The notes under the pieces: generated by a model
Told to the model about the DNA's origin: nothing
The model's database searches: none
Seen by the model: only the letters and a program-made list of their open reading frames with translations
Assembly (NCBI GenBank): GCA_002317595.1
Contig: DCHL01000047.1
Coordinates: 1-23,296 of the forward strand
DNA: 23,296 bases
DNA from: Lachnospiraceae bacterium UBA1753
GTDB taxonomy: Bacteria; Bacillota; Clostridia; Lachnospirales; Lachnospiraceae
Direction of reading: 5' to 3'
Part shown: positions 23,116 to 23,296 of the stretch, piece after piece
Position numbering within the stretch: position 1 is the stretch's first letter
Layout: every line of letters starts with the position of its first letter
Made by a program: the position numbers and the translations under genes

Positions 23116-23189
23116 TAGCGGGGACAGGATTTGAACCTGCAACCTCCGGGTTATGAGCCCGACGAGCTTCCGGATTGCTCTACCCCGCG
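23116..23189 (-). tRNA. Initiator tRNA-Met (anticodon CAT)
   Basis: A 74-base tRNA starting CGCGGGG. Initiator features are visible: an unpaired first base (C1 opposite T72), the A11-U24 D-stem pair in GAGC/GCTC, and three consecutive G-C pairs closing the anticodon stem (GGG-CTCATAA-CCC). The discriminator is A; CCA is not encoded. It lies eight bases upstream of tRNA-Phe. Confidence 0.93.
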
Positions 23190-23221
23190 ATAGTAAAGAA
23201 TCCACCAGAAGGTGAATAAAG

Positions 23222-23296
23222 TGGGCGGAGATGGATTCGAACCATCGAAGGCGTTGCCAGCAGATTTACAGTCTGTCCCCTTTGGCCACTCGGGAA
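23222..23296 (-). tRNA. tRNA-Tyr (anticodon GTA), 5' acceptor strand cut by window edge
   Basis: The minus strand gives TTCCCGAGTGGCCAAAGGG, then CAGACTGTAAATCTG with anticodon GTA, a long class II variable arm (CTGGCAACGCCTTC) and the T arm GATGGTTCGAATCCATC. The long variable arm together with GTA identifies tyrosine. The 3' acceptor strand TCCGCCC plus discriminator A is present, but the matching seven 5' bases are beyond 23296. Confidence 0.92.

Overview
The window looks like part of a chromosome from a Firmicute of the class Clostridia, most likely the family Lachnospiraceae (Butyrivibrio, Pseudobutyrivibrio or Roseburia-like). This is inferred, not looked up. The reasons are moderate GC content, strong AGGAGG-type ribosome binding sites, a conserved Bacillus/Clostridium housekeeping gene order, a glycoside hydrolase family 3 enzyme with the swapped domain order known from rumen Lachnospiraceae, and tRNA genes without an encoded CCA. 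Every gene I can support is on the minus strand, so the window reads from its right end to its left end. No mobile element, CRISPR array or phage gene is visible. No gene-free stretch exceeds about 180 bases.

Right end (22999-23296): a tRNA cluster, transcribed Tyr (cut by the window edge), initiator Met, then Phe, closed by a textbook intrinsic terminator. Next (18213-22858) come four envelope-glycan genes: a UDP-galactopyranose-mutase-like flavoprotein, a GDP-sugar reductase/dehydratase-like SDR enzyme, a cytosolic polyprenyl-phosphate-type GT2 glycosyltransferase, and a multi-pass GT-C-type membrane glycosyltransferase. An L,D-transpeptidase (16616-18199) follows at close spacing. Together they could make a nucleotide sugar, load it on a lipid carrier and attach it to a wall component outside the cell.

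Middle (5708-16600): a housekeeping block collinear with the B. subtilis yaaO-tmk-yaaR-holB-yaaT-yabB-yabC-metS region. The genes are an Orn/Lys/Arg decarboxylase, a divergent guanylate-kinase-like protein where tmk would be, YaaR, DNA polymerase III delta', RicT (YaaT), a TrmN6-like methyltransferase, RsmI and methionyl-tRNA synthetase. A 919-residue domain-swapped GH3 glycosidase sits between rsmI and metG and looks inserted. Genes overlap or are only a few bases apart, and no terminator is evident from 22858 down to the GH3 gene, so read-through over much of this stretch is plausible.

Left part: metG is followed by a secreted DUF1002 protein and a GNAT acetyltransferase. A clear sigma-A-type promoter then opens a three-gene unit of xylulokinase, a YesL-like membrane protein and a membrane-bound diguanylate cyclase, pairing pentose catabolism with c-di-GMP signalling. 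The left edge cuts an MsmK/UgpC-type sugar ABC transporter ATPase that has its own promoter.

The most interesting points are the envelope-glycan cassette, the guanylate-kinase-like protein lacking canonical motifs, the GH3 gene inside a translation/replication operon, and the xylB-yesL-GGDEF unit. Several start codons are better placed internally than at the longest open frame (holB, trmN6-like, flavoprotein).
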